A program made the position numbers and the translations under genes. Below, in pieces: positions 14,469 through 23,899 of a stretch of 64,000 nt of DNA (the stretch's first letter is position 1; each line of letters starts with the position of its first letter). Source of the stretch: an uncultured Selenomonadaceae bacterium (GTDB taxonomy: Bacteria; Bacillota; Negativicutes; Selenomonadales; Selenomonadaceae). The notes below the pieces were generated by a model. It saw nothing but the letters and a program-made list of their open reading frames with translations. It had not been told where the DNA came from and made no database searches. The DNA lies in NCBI GenBank assembly GCA_902778455.1, contig CACYXR010000004.1:124001-188000 (forward strand), given 5' to 3'.

Positions 14469-15227
14469 ATGCCGAGACCAATCAGATGCCGTAGAATAGA
14501 GCGGTTGCCGGTCTATCGCAGTTTTTCGCCCGATGACATAGAAGCCGACGAGAGCGTCCGGATGACGGTGGATGAATTTGAGGCATTGCGCCTTTTGGAC
14601 GACGAAGGGCTGAACCAGGAAGCTTGCGCGTCCAGAATGAACATTGCCCGCACCACGGTTACCGCTATTTACGACAGCGCGAGGAAGAAGGTCGCGGAGG
14701 CCCTCGTTCACGGAAAGCGGCTCCTGATCGCGGGAGGCTGCTGTGAATTTGCGCCGGTGGAAATCCGGCAGGATATTATGGAGAAAGGAAGCATGACAAT
14801 GAGAATCGCGGTTACTTATGAACACGGAGAGATTTTCCAGCATTTCGGACATACGGAACAGTTCAAGCTGTACGATGTGGAAGACGGAAAGATCACGGGA
14901 GAACAGGTCGTTGACACCAACGGAAGCGGCCACGGCGCGCTGGCGGGATTCCTGCAGGCCGCCAAGGTCGACGCGCTGATTTGCGGCGGCATCGGCATGG
15001 GCGCGCAGATGGCGCTGGCCGACGTTGGAATCAAGCTCTACGCCGGCGTACAGGGAAACGCGGACGAGGCAGCGAAGGCACTTGCAGAAGGAACGCTGGC
15101 TTACGACCCGAACGCCCATTGCGATCACCATGACCATGCCCACGGCCATTGCGGCCATCACCATGAGCATGAACACGGCCATTGCGGCCATCATCATGGC
15201 GAAGACCATCACTGCCACGAACATTAA
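14469..15227 (+). CDS. DUF134 HTH protein fused to a FeMo-cofactor-type domain with a His-rich tail
   Basis: A 252-residue fusion. Residues 1-105 are DUF134: PRPIRCRRI at the start and an HTH around LNQEACASRMNIARTTVTAIYD. Residues 110-215 are a dinitrogenase iron-molybdenum cofactor (NifX/NifB-C) type domain: RIAVTYEHGEIFQHFGHTEQF and ICGGIGMGAQMAL. The last 35 residues are dense in His and Cys and surely bind metal. Start 14469 has AAAGGAG 6 bases upstream; ATG 14463 would sit on that site. No nitrogenase genes are nearby, so an iron-sulfur or metal-sensing regulator is more likely than nitrogen fixation (inference). Confidence 0.87.
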   Translation: MPRPIRCRRIERLPVYRSFSPDDIEADESVRMTVDEFEALRLLDDEGLNQEACASRMNIARTTVTAIYDSARKKVAEALVHGKRLLIAGGCCEFAPVEIRQDIMEKGSMTMRIAVTYEHGEIFQHFGHTEQFKLYDVEDGKITGEQVVDTNGSGHGALAGFLQAAKVDALICGGIGMGAQMALADVGIKLYAGVQGNADEAAKALAEGTLAYDPNAHCDHHDHAHGHCGHHHEHEHGHCGHHHGEDHHCHEH

Positions 15228-15234
15228 TACTACT

Positions 15235-15337
15235 CTTCGACCAAAATTTTAAATAAAATTTTGACCGAAGATACGCCTGCTTACCCTCGCTTTGTTCGGG
15301 ATGTGCGACACTAAGCGCTAAAGCGCTAAGTGTCGCA
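15235..15337 (+). other. Intergenic hairpin cluster
   Basis: Between the DUF134 fusion and the MATE gene (384 bases) two large hairpins stand out. One is at 15235-15270 (arms CTTCG..CAAAATTTTA, with a 2x2 internal loop). The other is at 15304-15337 (16-bp arms with one mismatch, two-base loop). Smaller ones follow at about 15350-15370 and 15390-15420. No ORF was seen. They may be repeats, RNA elements or mRNA 3'-end structures. Confidence 0.55.
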
Positions 15338-15474
15338 GCACGCAGGCTGCAGCCGCGCCTTCGGCGCGTCTGACGTCTCATAAATCTCAGTAAAGATTAA
15401 AAATCTCAACTGAGATTAGTATAACTTATGAATATTGTATCTGATTGTTTCCTGCCCCCTTGCGCACTCACCAT

Positions 15475-15512
15475 GACCGACCGGCATTCGCCGGGCGGTC
15501 ATTTTGTTTTTT
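15475..15512 (+). terminator. Terminator before the MATE gene
   Basis: An 11-bp stem with one mismatch (15475-15485 with 15490-15500) is followed by ATTTTGTTTTTT. Confidence 0.8.
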
Positions 15513-15532
15513 ACAAAACCTCAAATTATATC

Positions 15533-15561
15533 TTGATATTTATTTTCAACTATGATATGAT
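15533..15561 (+). promoter_or_regulatory. Promoter of the MATE/TetR unit
   Basis: TTGATA (15533-15538), a 17-base spacer and TATGAT (15556-15561). A TATTTGAAA word at 15591-15599 matches the motif at the TetR and dinD promoters. Confidence 0.7.
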
Positions 15562-15611
15562 ACCCTCACAATAAATTCCAACGTGCTATTTATTTGAAAG
15601 AGGGAAAATTT

Positions 15612-16979
15612 ATGAACGTATTCAACAAACTATTCAAGACCGCGGATGAACGGAAGTATTTCCACATTGCGCTGCCTGCGGCGGTAGAATGTGTATTCAT
15701 GAGTTTCCTGGCTTCCGCCGACCTGATCATGGTGGGCGCGCTGGGCGCGGTTTCCATTGCGGCTGTCAGTATCTTTGCGCAGCCCCGCATGATACTTCTC
15801 TGCTTCGCGCGTTCCATCGCATCCGCTGTCACGCTGCTGACCGCAAGGAAAGCCGGGGCGCAGGATGTTGCCGGCGTCTCGGAGCTGCTGCGCAAGTCGC
15901 TGTTCCTCTCCGGTATCTTTATGGGACTGCTTCATATCCTGTTCTATTTCTTGCTGGAAAAGATCTTATTGCTGATGGGCGCCGGAAGCGATTACCTTCC
16001 GCAGGCGCTGTTGTACAGCCGCATCGCCATCTTCTCGGTCTATGTCACTTCCATGACTTCGGTATTGCAGGCTGTCCAGCTTGGCTTCGGGGAAACGGGC
16101 GCGATCATGCGCACGAACGTGACCGGGAATATCGTGAACATCGTCGTGAACGGACTGCTGATCTTCGGGGTGGGCCCGTTCCCCGAACTGGGCGTCGTGG
16201 GCGCCGCCATCGGCACAGTGATCGGAACTATGTTCACTTTGTTATATACGGTTTATATCATGAACAACAACAAGTACTTTTCCCAGGGCGGCAGCTTCAT
16301 TCCCGACAGGAAGTACTTCAGGGAAATCTTGCCGATATTCGGCAGCATCATCAGCGAGCAGGGTTTCGAGCGTCTCGGCATGGTGCTTTTCACCCGGATG
16401 GCGGCGGGACTCGGCACGGTTCCCTTTGCGGTTCACAGTATCTGCATGAGCGTAGTGGACTATTACTGGGATTTTGCCACCGGACTGGGCAAGGCGAGCA
16501 TGGTCCTGGCCGGCCAGAGCTGCGGTGCGAAGAATGAACGGGACTGGCATACCTTCCGCAAGATCGGCGTCCGGTGGGGACTGATTTTTTCCGCTGTCAG
16601 CTTTGCGTTTATTTTCCTGCTGCGGGAGCCGATCTTCAAGGTTTACTCCGACGATCCGGCTGCGCTGGCGATGAGCGGGATCATCATGTTCCTGGTTGCC
16701 CTCGTAGGATTTCCGGAAGCGCAGGGTCTGGTGTGCGCCGGTATTCTGCGGGGCAGCGGGAAGACGGCTGTCGTTGCGCTGTATTCTTTTGTGTCCATCG
16801 CCGTGCTGCGTCCTCTGCTGACTGCTTTTTTCCTGTATGCAGCCGACCTGGGTCTGTTAGGGGCCTGGATCGCCTTATTCCTGGATCAGTCGATCCGCGC
16901 GGCCTGCGCGACGTTCTTGGTCCGACGCATGCAGCAAGATGCCGGACGCCACATGGAAGAACTGGCTCAAGCGGCTTGA
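15612..16979 (+). CDS. MATE-family efflux transporter
   Basis: A 455-residue inner-membrane antiporter with about 12 hydrophobic spans in two MATE halves. The N-terminal span contains ALPAAVECVFMSFLASADLI with an acidic residue, and the middle has FGETGAIMRTNVTGNIVNIVVNGLLIFG. MATE proteins expel drugs or cationic metabolites in exchange for Na+ or H+. ATG 15612 has AGAGGGA upstream. A TetR-type gene follows 47 bases later on the same strand and is the likely regulator; the promoter is shared. Confidence 0.88.
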   Translation: MNVFNKLFKTADERKYFHIALPAAVECVFMSFLASADLIMVGALGAVSIAAVSIFAQPRMILLCFARSIASAVTLLTARKAGAQDVAGVSELLRKSLFLSGIFMGLLHILFYFLLEKILLLMGAGSDYLPQALLYSRIAIFSVYVTSMTSVLQAVQLGFGETGAIMRTNVTGNIVNIVVNGLLIFGVGPFPELGVVGAAIGTVIGTMFTLLYTVYIMNNNKYFSQGGSFIPDRKYFREILPIFGSIISEQGFERLGMVLFTRMAAGLGTVPFAVHSICMSVVDYYWDFATGLGKASMVLAGQSCGAKNERDWHTFRKIGVRWGLIFSAVSFAFIFLLREPIFKVYSDDPAALAMSGIIMFLVALVGFPEAQGLVCAGILRGSGKTAVVALYSFVSIAVLRPLLTAFFLYAADLGLLGAWIALFLDQSIRAACATFLVRRMQQDAGRHMEELAQAA

Positions 16980-17026
16980 GTATGCTATACTTATGAATCA
17001 TACCAAGACAGACAGGACGGAGAGCG

Positions 17027-17665
17027 ATGGATTTCATCAGAGCGAGAAACGATGAACAGAAAACGATTCGTGTCGAACAGATCACGAACGCGGCTGCGGA
17101 ACTTTATGTGGAAATCGGCTACGACAAGATCACATTTTCGGAGATCGGGCGAAAGCTGAATTTTACGCGCCGCAACCTGTACAACTATTTTCGCTGCAAG
17201 GAAGATATTTTCCTGACGCTCCTGCTGCAGGATATCGAAACAATGGTGGACGACGCTGAAAAAACGTTTGTCAAAAAAGCAGAAGACCTGGAGGCCTTCT
17301 GCTTCGCCTGGGCCGAGATGCTGCTCCGCCATCGGCGGATGCTTTCTTTGCTCGGCATCGTGAACACGGTAATCCTGAAAGGCGCTTCCTCCCGGATGCA
17401 TAACAGTTTCCGTGTTGAGATGAATCGTTCTTTCAACAGGCTGAAGACGCTGGTGCAGCTCATCTTTCCGCAATTCACCGAGGAACAGGCTTATCAGTTC
17501 GTGGAGTGTGAAAACTGCTACGCTATGACCTTGTATCCGGCCAGCCTGGAATATAAAGAATCCCATCATATTGAAATATTCCCCGCCGCCGGTTTCGGCA
17601 CAAGGGACTTCATGTCCCAATTCGTCCAGTTTTTACGGATACTGCTGAAAGGGCTGCAGGAATGA
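17027..17665 (+). CDS. TetR/AcrR-family regulator of the MATE pump
   Basis: A 212-residue regulator. The N-terminal HTH (about residues 30-55) reads ITFSEIGRKLNFTRRNLYNYF, then KEDIFL. The C-terminal domain is helical with no assigned ligand. GGAGAG lies upstream of the ATG. Because it is downstream of the pump in one operon, pump and regulator would be induced together. A bidirectional terminator at 17723-17768 separates it from the convergent ATP synthase operon. Confidence 0.87.
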   Translation: MDFIRARNDEQKTIRVEQITNAAAELYVEIGYDKITFSEIGRKLNFTRRNLYNYFRCKEDIFLTLLLQDIETMVDDAEKTFVKKAEDLEAFCFAWAEMLLRHRRMLSLLGIVNTVILKGASSRMHNSFRVEMNRSFNRLKTLVQLIFPQFTEEQAYQFVECENCYAMTLYPASLEYKESHHIEIFPAAGFGTRDFMSQFVQFLRILLKGLQE

Positions 17666-17722
17666 CTTCCCTGTTTTCCCGGAAAACAAATCGGAACGCA
17701 ACGTAAAGGAACCGGAAGATCA

Positions 17723-17768
17723 AAAAAGGACTGCCGACGAAGAATGTTCTTCGTACGACAGTCCTTTT
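17723..17768. terminator. Bidirectional terminator, TetR gene / atp operon
   Basis: AAAAGGACTG pairs with CAGTCCTTTT around an inner ACGAAGAA/TTCTTCGT stem. A-runs and T-runs on both sides let it serve both converging units. Confidence 0.85.
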
Positions 17769-17788
17769 CATTTTGTTTCCTATAGAGT

Positions 17789-18217
17789 TTATGCTCCCAC
17801 AGACTTCGCAACCTTGAGACGCACGATGGCGCGCTGGAGCGCAGCCTCGGCACGGCTGATGTCGATGTCCGTGTGTTTCAGCGGCGCGGAATTGAACTTC
17901 TTGATTCGTTCCTCGGCCCGCTGGTATGCTTTTTCCGCCCGCAGGACATCGATTTGAATCGGCGTCTCCGCACAGGACGCAAGCACCGTAATCTTGTTTT
18001 GCAGGACTTCCATGAAGCCGCCGCCGCACGCGATCAGCTCCTCACGGCCATCCTCGTGTTTCACGCGCATGGCGCAGGGGATGATGCTGGCGATCATCGG
18101 CAGATGGTTCGGCATGACGCCGATCTCGCCATCCTCCGCCTTGACGACGAGCATGTGGATGTCCGCCTGATAGACCACCGCGTCCGGGGAAACGACCTCC
18201 AGCTTGATCGTCGGCAT
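17789..18217 (-). CDS. atpC: ATP synthase F1 subunit epsilon
   Basis: A 142-residue central-stalk subunit. The N-terminal beta domain holds LEVVSPD, VKAEDGEIGVMPNHLPM and MRVKHEDGREEL; the C-terminal two-helix domain is Ala/Arg-rich (RAEKAYQRAEERI). The epsilon subunit couples rotation and can inhibit ATP hydrolysis. It is the last gene of the operon, 3 bases after atpD, with GGAGG in the end of atpD. A decayed relative of this gene lies at 4785-4889. Confidence 0.97.
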   Translation of the reverse strand: MPTIKLEVVSPDAVVYQADIHMLVVKAEDGEIGVMPNHLPMIASIIPCAMRVKHEDGREELIACGGGFMEVLQNKITVLASCAETPIQIDVLRAEKAYQRAEERIKKFNSAPLKHTDIDISRAEAALQRAIVRLKVAKSVGA

Positions 18218-18220
18218 AGG

Positions 18221-19645
<1,425 letters not shown>

Positions 19646-19666
19646 TTAGGCAGCGAAGCCGCCGCC

Positions 19667-20878
19667 TTACTTCAATGCTTCCGCACCGCCCACGATCTCG
19701 GTGATCTCGCGGGTGATGTTCGCCTGACGTACCTTGTTGTAGAGCAGATCCAGCTTGCGCGTCAGCTCCTGCGCGTTGTCCGTCGCGCTCGACATTGCCG
19801 TCATGCGGGACGAAAGCTCGCTGGCCGCCGCCTGTAGCTGCGCCGCGTAAATCATCGTAACCAAATACTGCGGCAGCAGCGCGTTAAGCACGTCGTCCGC
19901 GTTCGGTATGAAGATGAACGGCTCTTCCTTGAATTCCTCCAGCGGCGTATCGTACGCGCTGAAATCAATGCTGTCCGTTTCTTCGTTTGGCAGCTCCGGC
20001 ATATCCGGGAGCGGCGGCAACGGGCCAAACCGCTCTTCCGCCTCTTTTGCTGCCTGGGCTTCCTTCGCTTTCGCCGCTTCCTCCGCGGCTGCTTCTGCCG
20101 CGGCCTCCGCGGCGGCTTTTTCCGCAGCCTCGTTCTTCGCGCGCTCCGCTTCGGCAGCCTCTTTCGCTTCCATCGCTTCGATCATTTCGTCGTAGCTCTG
20201 CGGCCCCGGCTGAGGCAGCTTCGCAAGCGCCGCCGCCTTCAAATGCGCGATGAACGCGCCCGCCTTGTCCAGTCTCGTCAGCTCGGCTTCCTCCGCCTCG
20301 CCGGTGATGCCCTCGAAAGGCAGGAGCTGGAACTTCTCCGGCACATTGACCATCGACGACACAAACCGCGCATAAATAATATGCACGGCGCTGTATTCGC
20401 CGGTTTCATAGCGCGTGGTCAGCTCCGCCGCGATTTGCTTCGCGATCTCGAAAGTGGGCCGCTCGCTGATGCCGAGATATTCCTTTACGATATGATAGCC
20501 CCGGTTGCGGAAATGTTCCTCGGTCTTTCGGCCGATGACGACAAGATCGGCTTTTTCCTTGTCGGGAATATGCCGAACCGCTTCCTTAAAAATATTCGAG
20601 GAATAGGCGCCCGCAAGACCTTTGTCTGCCGCGACGATCAGGAAAAGCTCCTTTTCCGCCGCGTCATAGGTCTCGAGAAGCGGGTGCTTGAAATCGGTGA
20701 CATTGGACGCGACGTTTTCCACGACCTCCGCCATCTTATCCGCATAGGGCTTGTTTGCGACAGCCGCCATCTGTGCGCGCCTGAGGCGCGCAGCCGCGAC
20801 CATTTTCATCGCCTTGGTGATCTGCTGGATGCTCTTTACGCTGCGTATTCTGCGGCGTATATCTTGCAAACTCGCCAT
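19667..20878 (-). CDS. atpG: ATP synthase F1 subunit gamma with large insertion
   Basis: A 403-residue central shaft where the family norm is about 285-300. The N-terminal helix (LQDIRRRIRSVKSIQQITKA) and C-terminal helix (SSATDNAQELTRKLDLLYNK) that form the rotor coiled coil are intact. Between LLPFEGI (about 185-191) and FIFIPNADDVLNALLPQYL (321-339) lie about 128 residues, where other bacteria have about 20. The extra part has a helical lead-in (202-220), a run almost purely of Ala, Glu and Lys (230-283, likely a long helix), and a Pro-rich acidic link (LPPLPDMPELPNEE). The frame is uninterrupted. It is probably a domain projecting from the globular part of gamma. Confidence 0.95.
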   Translation of the reverse strand: MASLQDIRRRIRSVKSIQQITKAMKMVAAARLRRAQMAAVANKPYADKMAEVVENVASNVTDFKHPLLETYDAAEKELFLIVAADKGLAGAYSSNIFKEAVRHIPDKEKADLVVIGRKTEEHFRNRGYHIVKEYLGISERPTFEIAKQIAAELTTRYETGEYSAVHIIYARFVSSMVNVPEKFQLLPFEGITGEAEEAELTRLDKAGAFIAHLKAAALAKLPQPGPQSYDEMIEAMEAKEAAEAERAKNEAAEKAAAEAAAEAAAEEAAKAKEAQAAKEAEERFGPLPPLPDMPELPNEETDSIDFSAYDTPLEEFKEEPFIFIPNADDVLNALLPQYLVTMIYAAQLQAAASELSSRMTAMSSATDNAQELTRKLDLLYNKVRQANITREITEIVGGAEALK

Positions 20879-20890
20879 TCAATCACCTCA

Positions 20891-22408
20891 TCACGCCATT
20901 TTGTAAGGAACGGTCTCCTTGAATTCTTCGATAGCCTGTCCGAGCGCGGCTTCCAGATTGTCATCCAGCTTCTGCTGCTCGGCAATCTTCTGCCCGATCT
21001 CCGGGTGGCTCTGCCGCATGAATTTCAGGAAATCATTCTGGAACGTGACGACCTTGTCCACGGGAATGTCCGCGAGATAGCCGCGAACCGCCGTGAAGAT
21101 GACCATGACCTGCTCCTGGACGACGAGCGGCGAATACTGGGTCTGCTTCAGCGTCTCCGTCATGCGCGCGCCGCGATCGAGCTGATCCTTCGTCGCCTTA
21201 TCAAGATCGGAGCCGAACTGCGCGAACGCCGCCAGCTCGCGATACTGCGCCAAATCCAAGCGCAGCGTACCGGCGACCTGTTTCATCGCCTTGATCTGCG
21301 CGCTGCCGCCGACACGGGATACCGAAAGGCCGACGTTGACCGCCGGACGGATTCCGGAATAGAACATATCGGTTTCCAGCATAATCTGGCCGTCTGTGAT
21401 CGAGATAACGTTCGTCGGAATGTAGGCGCCGACGTCGCCTGCCTGCGTCTCGATAATCGGAAGCGCGGTAATCGAGCCTGCACCGAGTTCATCGGACAGC
21501 TTCGCGGCGCGCTCCAGGAGACGCGAATGGAGATAGAATACGTCGCCCGGATACGCCTCGCGTCCGGGAGGACGACGGAGAAGCAGCGACATGGCGCGGT
21601 ACGCCGCCGCGTGCTTCGTGAGGTCGTCATAAATGCAAAGGCAGTGTCCGCCCTTCCGCATGAAATATTCCGCCATCGCGACGCCGGCATAGGGCGCCAT
21701 GTACTGGAGCGGCGAGGAATCCGACGCCGTCGCTGCGACAACGATCGAATACGCCATAGCCCCGGTGTCTTCCAGCGTCTTGACCACGCGGGCCACCGTA
21801 GACGCTTTCTGACCGATAGCGACATAAATGCAGATACAGTTCTGCCCCTTCTGATTTATCATCGTGTCGACGGCAATTGCCGTCTTGCCCGTGCCGCGGT
21901 CGCCGATAATCAATTCGCGCTGGCCGCGCCCAATGGGAACAAGTGCGTCGATAGCCTTGATACCCGTCTGGAGCGGCTCGTGAACCGACTTTCTGTCCGC
22001 GATGCCCGGCGCCGGACTTTCGATTTTCCGGTATTCCGTTGTTTCAATCGGTCCCTTGCCGTCGATAGGACGTCCGAGAGCGTCCACGACGCGCCCGATC
22101 ATCGCCTCGCCGACCGGCACCTGCAAGATGCGCCCTGTGCGCTTGACCGTGTCACCTTCCATGATCTCGTTCTCGCGGCCGAGAACGACGGCGCCCACGT
22201 TGTCCTGCTCCAGGTTCAGCACCAGTCCGAAAATATCATTTCCGAAATCGAGCAGCTCGCCGGCCATTGCTTTTTGCAGGCCATGAATATGAGCGATGCC
22301 GTCACCGATTTCGATAACAGTCCCCACCTCGTCAATCTCAAGATCCACTTCGTAGTTCTTGATCTGTTCTTTGATGATGGCTGTTATTTCTTCGGGATTC
22401 ATTTTCAT
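20891..22408 (-). CDS. atpA: ATP synthase F1 subunit alpha
   Basis: A 505-residue non-catalytic nucleotide-binding subunit. Walker A is GDRGTGKTA, and the segment [20 protein letters not shown] and the terminal [14 protein letters not shown] are standard. The first ATG (22408) has GAGGTGA 11 bases upstream; a second ATG follows one codon later. The gene sits between atpH and atpG with short spacers, as in most Firmicutes. Nothing unusual was seen. Confidence 0.97.
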   Translation of the reverse strand: MKMNPEEITAIIKEQIKNYEVDLEIDEVGTVIEIGDGIAHIHGLQKAMAGELLDFGNDIFGLVLNLEQDNVGAVVLGRENEIMEGDTVKRTGRILQVPVGEAMIGRVVDALGRPIDGKGPIETTEYRKIESPAPGIADRKSVHEPLQTGIKAIDALVPIGRGQRELIIGDRGTGKTAIAVDTMINQKGQNCICIYVAIGQKASTVARVVKTLEDTGAMAYSIVVAATASDSSPLQYMAPYAGVAMAEYFMRKGGHCLCIYDDLTKHAAAYRAMSLLLRRPPGREAYPGDVFYLHSRLLERAAKLSDELGAGSITALPIIETQAGDVGAYIPTNVISITDGQIMLETDMFYSGIRPAVNVGLSVSRVGGSAQIKAMKQVAGTLRLDLAQYRELAAFAQFGSDLDKATKDQLDRGARMTETLKQTQYSPLVVQEQVMVIFTAVRGYLADIPVDKVVTFQNDFLKFMRQSHPEIGQKIAEQQKLDDNLEAALGQAIEEFKETVPYKMA

Positions 22409-22430
22409 AACTTAGCACTCACCTCAATTC

Positions 22431-22970
22431 CTAATCCGCCAAAAGCTGTGCTTCGAGTGCCTTCATGCGGCTTATGAGACTGCCGTCGATCAGCCGGTCG
22501 CCCATGCGAACCACCGCGCCGCCGAGCAGCTTCTCGTCCAAATGCTTCCGCAGCTTGATTGTCTTTCCCGTCAGCTCCCCGAGCTTTGCCTTGAGCCTGT
22601 CGCCGAGACTGTCGGACAGCTCCCTGGCCGTCGTGACATCCGCGACGAGAATGCCCTGCGCCTCGTTCGAGAAATTCTCATACTGGCGCACAATCTCCCC
22701 AAGGAGCGCTCCCCGCTGCTTGTCCAAGAGAAGGCGCAAGAAATTCATCACCATTGGGGAAAGTTCCCCGCCGAAAATCTTCTGCACCGCTTCCTGCTTC
22801 GCCTGCCGCGGGATCATCGGGCTTTCCAGGAACGCTTTGAGCTCCGGCGTGGCGTCCATTGCCTCGTCCAGCGCCTTGAGCTCCGCCCCGTACTCGACTA
22901 GCTTTCCTTCCTCTTGGGCGAGGAGGAACATCGCTTTTGAATACTTTGTGGCAAGCTGTAGATTCAGCAT
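22431..22970 (-). CDS. atpH: ATP synthase subunit delta
   Basis: A 179-residue peripheral-stalk subunit that ties F1 to the b subunits. The N-terminal six-helix domain begins LQLATKYSKAMFLLAQEEGK; the C-terminal part has GILVADVTTARELSDSL and LGGAVVRMGDRLIDGSL, typical of OSCP/delta. It overlaps the end of atpF by 7 bases, so the two are probably translationally coupled. Confidence 0.95.
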   Translation of the reverse strand: MLNLQLATKYSKAMFLLAQEEGKLVEYGAELKALDEAMDATPELKAFLESPMIPRQAKQEAVQKIFGGELSPMVMNFLRLLLDKQRGALLGEIVRQYENFSNEAQGILVADVTTARELSDSLGDRLKAKLGELTGKTIKLRKHLDEKLLGGAVVRMGDRLIDGSLISRMKALEAQLLAD

Positions 22971-23467
22971 GACAGATCACCCAGCTTTTCTTTGCTGAGA
23001 CTGTCGATGAAGTCGCCGACGAGCGCCTCATTGGCGGCGTCGTCCATGTTGCGGCCCATCAGCTTCGTGGCAGCCGCCAGCGAAAGCGCGACCATCTGCC
23101 CTTTCATTTTCTTCGCGGCCTCTTCGCGCTCCGCCTGGAGCTGCGCCTTTGCCGCGGCTTTCATCTGCTCGATCTCCTGCTGCGTTTCCTCGACGCGGGC
23201 ACGGTGCTCCGCCTCGCTGCGCTGCGTCGCGGAGTCGGTAATCTCCTGCGCGCGCTTCCTCGCATCGGAGAGCTTTTGCTCGTACTCCTTCTTCATCTCG
23301 GCCGCCTGCGCGCGGTCCTCGTCGGCCTGACGGATATTGTTCTGGATCTTGTCCGTCCGGTCATGGAGAACCTGAAGCAGAGGGCCCCATGCGAATTTCT
23401 TCAGCACGAGAAGGAGGACCAAGAAGTTGATAATCTGTATGAATAATGTTGAGTTGACATCTACCAT
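22964..23467 (-). CDS. atpF: ATP synthase Fo subunit b
   Basis: A 167-residue peripheral stalk. One N-terminal membrane helix (FIQIINFLVLLLVLKKFAWG) is followed by a long charged coiled coil (about residues 35-150). ATG 23467 is chosen over the upstream frame to 23512 because GGGAGGA lies 7 bases before it and the product then has the usual length. It is followed by atpH with an overlap. Confidence 0.95.
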   Translation of the reverse strand: MVDVNSTLFIQIINFLVLLLVLKKFAWGPLLQVLHDRTDKIQNNIRQADEDRAQAAEMKKEYEQKLSDARKRAQEITDSATQRSEAEHRARVEETQQEIEQMKAAAKAQLQAEREEAAKKMKGQMVALSLAAATKLMGRNMDDAANEALVGDFIDSLSKEKLGDLSC

Positions 23468-23548
23468 TCGCGGATCCTCCCTTCCGGCGTCTTTCGCACG
23501 AAAAGACGACAACCTGAAACAGCTGCCGCTTCCCGCCTAAGCCGCCAA

Positions 23549-23800
23549 TTACGCGATGAACGGATTCGCGAAGATGAGGATCAGGACAACGACGATAGCG
23601 ATAATAGGAATGGACTCAACAAGACCGCAGGATACGAGAGCGTTCGTGAACAGAGCATCCTTGACTTCCGGCTGGCGAACCGTGCCGTCCATCAAACGCA
23701 TCAGGACGCGGGAGTCACCATAAACAGCCATGATGATCGAAGTCATCGTGATGATAAGGATAACGATCAGGGACATGATAACGGGAGAAATAGTAGCCAT
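23549..23800 (-). CDS. atpE: ATP synthase Fo subunit c, unusual ion site and TM1
   Basis: An 83-residue rotor-ring subunit. The loop RQPE (42-45) and TM2 with ion-binding Glu62 followed by Ser63 (GLVESIPI) and the ending FANPF identify it. TM1 is atypical. The GxGxGxG packing motif is absent, replaced by bulky residues (SIIMAVYGDSRVLMRLMDG). Asp29 stands exactly 33 residues before Glu62, the spacing of Gln32 and Glu65 in Na+-binding c rings, and Glu62-Ser63 matches the Na+ signature. A double-carboxylate, probably Na+-type, site is inferred, like that known from Fusobacterium nucleatum. AGGAGG lies upstream. Confidence 0.93.
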   Translation of the reverse strand: MATISPVIMSLIVILIITMTSIIMAVYGDSRVLMRLMDGTVRQPEVKDALFTNALVSCGLVESIPIIAIVVVLILIFANPFIA

Positions 23801-23899
23801 GAGAAAAAAACCTCCTAATAATAAATAAATATTTTTTACGGCAAATTCTCACAGCGCGGGAAAGCCCCGCACCGGAACCGTTGCCACGGCTTACAAAAA

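Noticed and set aside
14469-15227. Evidence for nitrogen fixation
   Set aside because: The FeMo-cofactor-type domain also occurs in many non-fixing anaerobes, and no nitrogenase gene is present in the window.
20243-22477. Plus-strand open frame of 744 codons opposite atpG/atpA
   Set aside because: Shadow of the ATP synthase genes, crossing their boundaries, with no motif.
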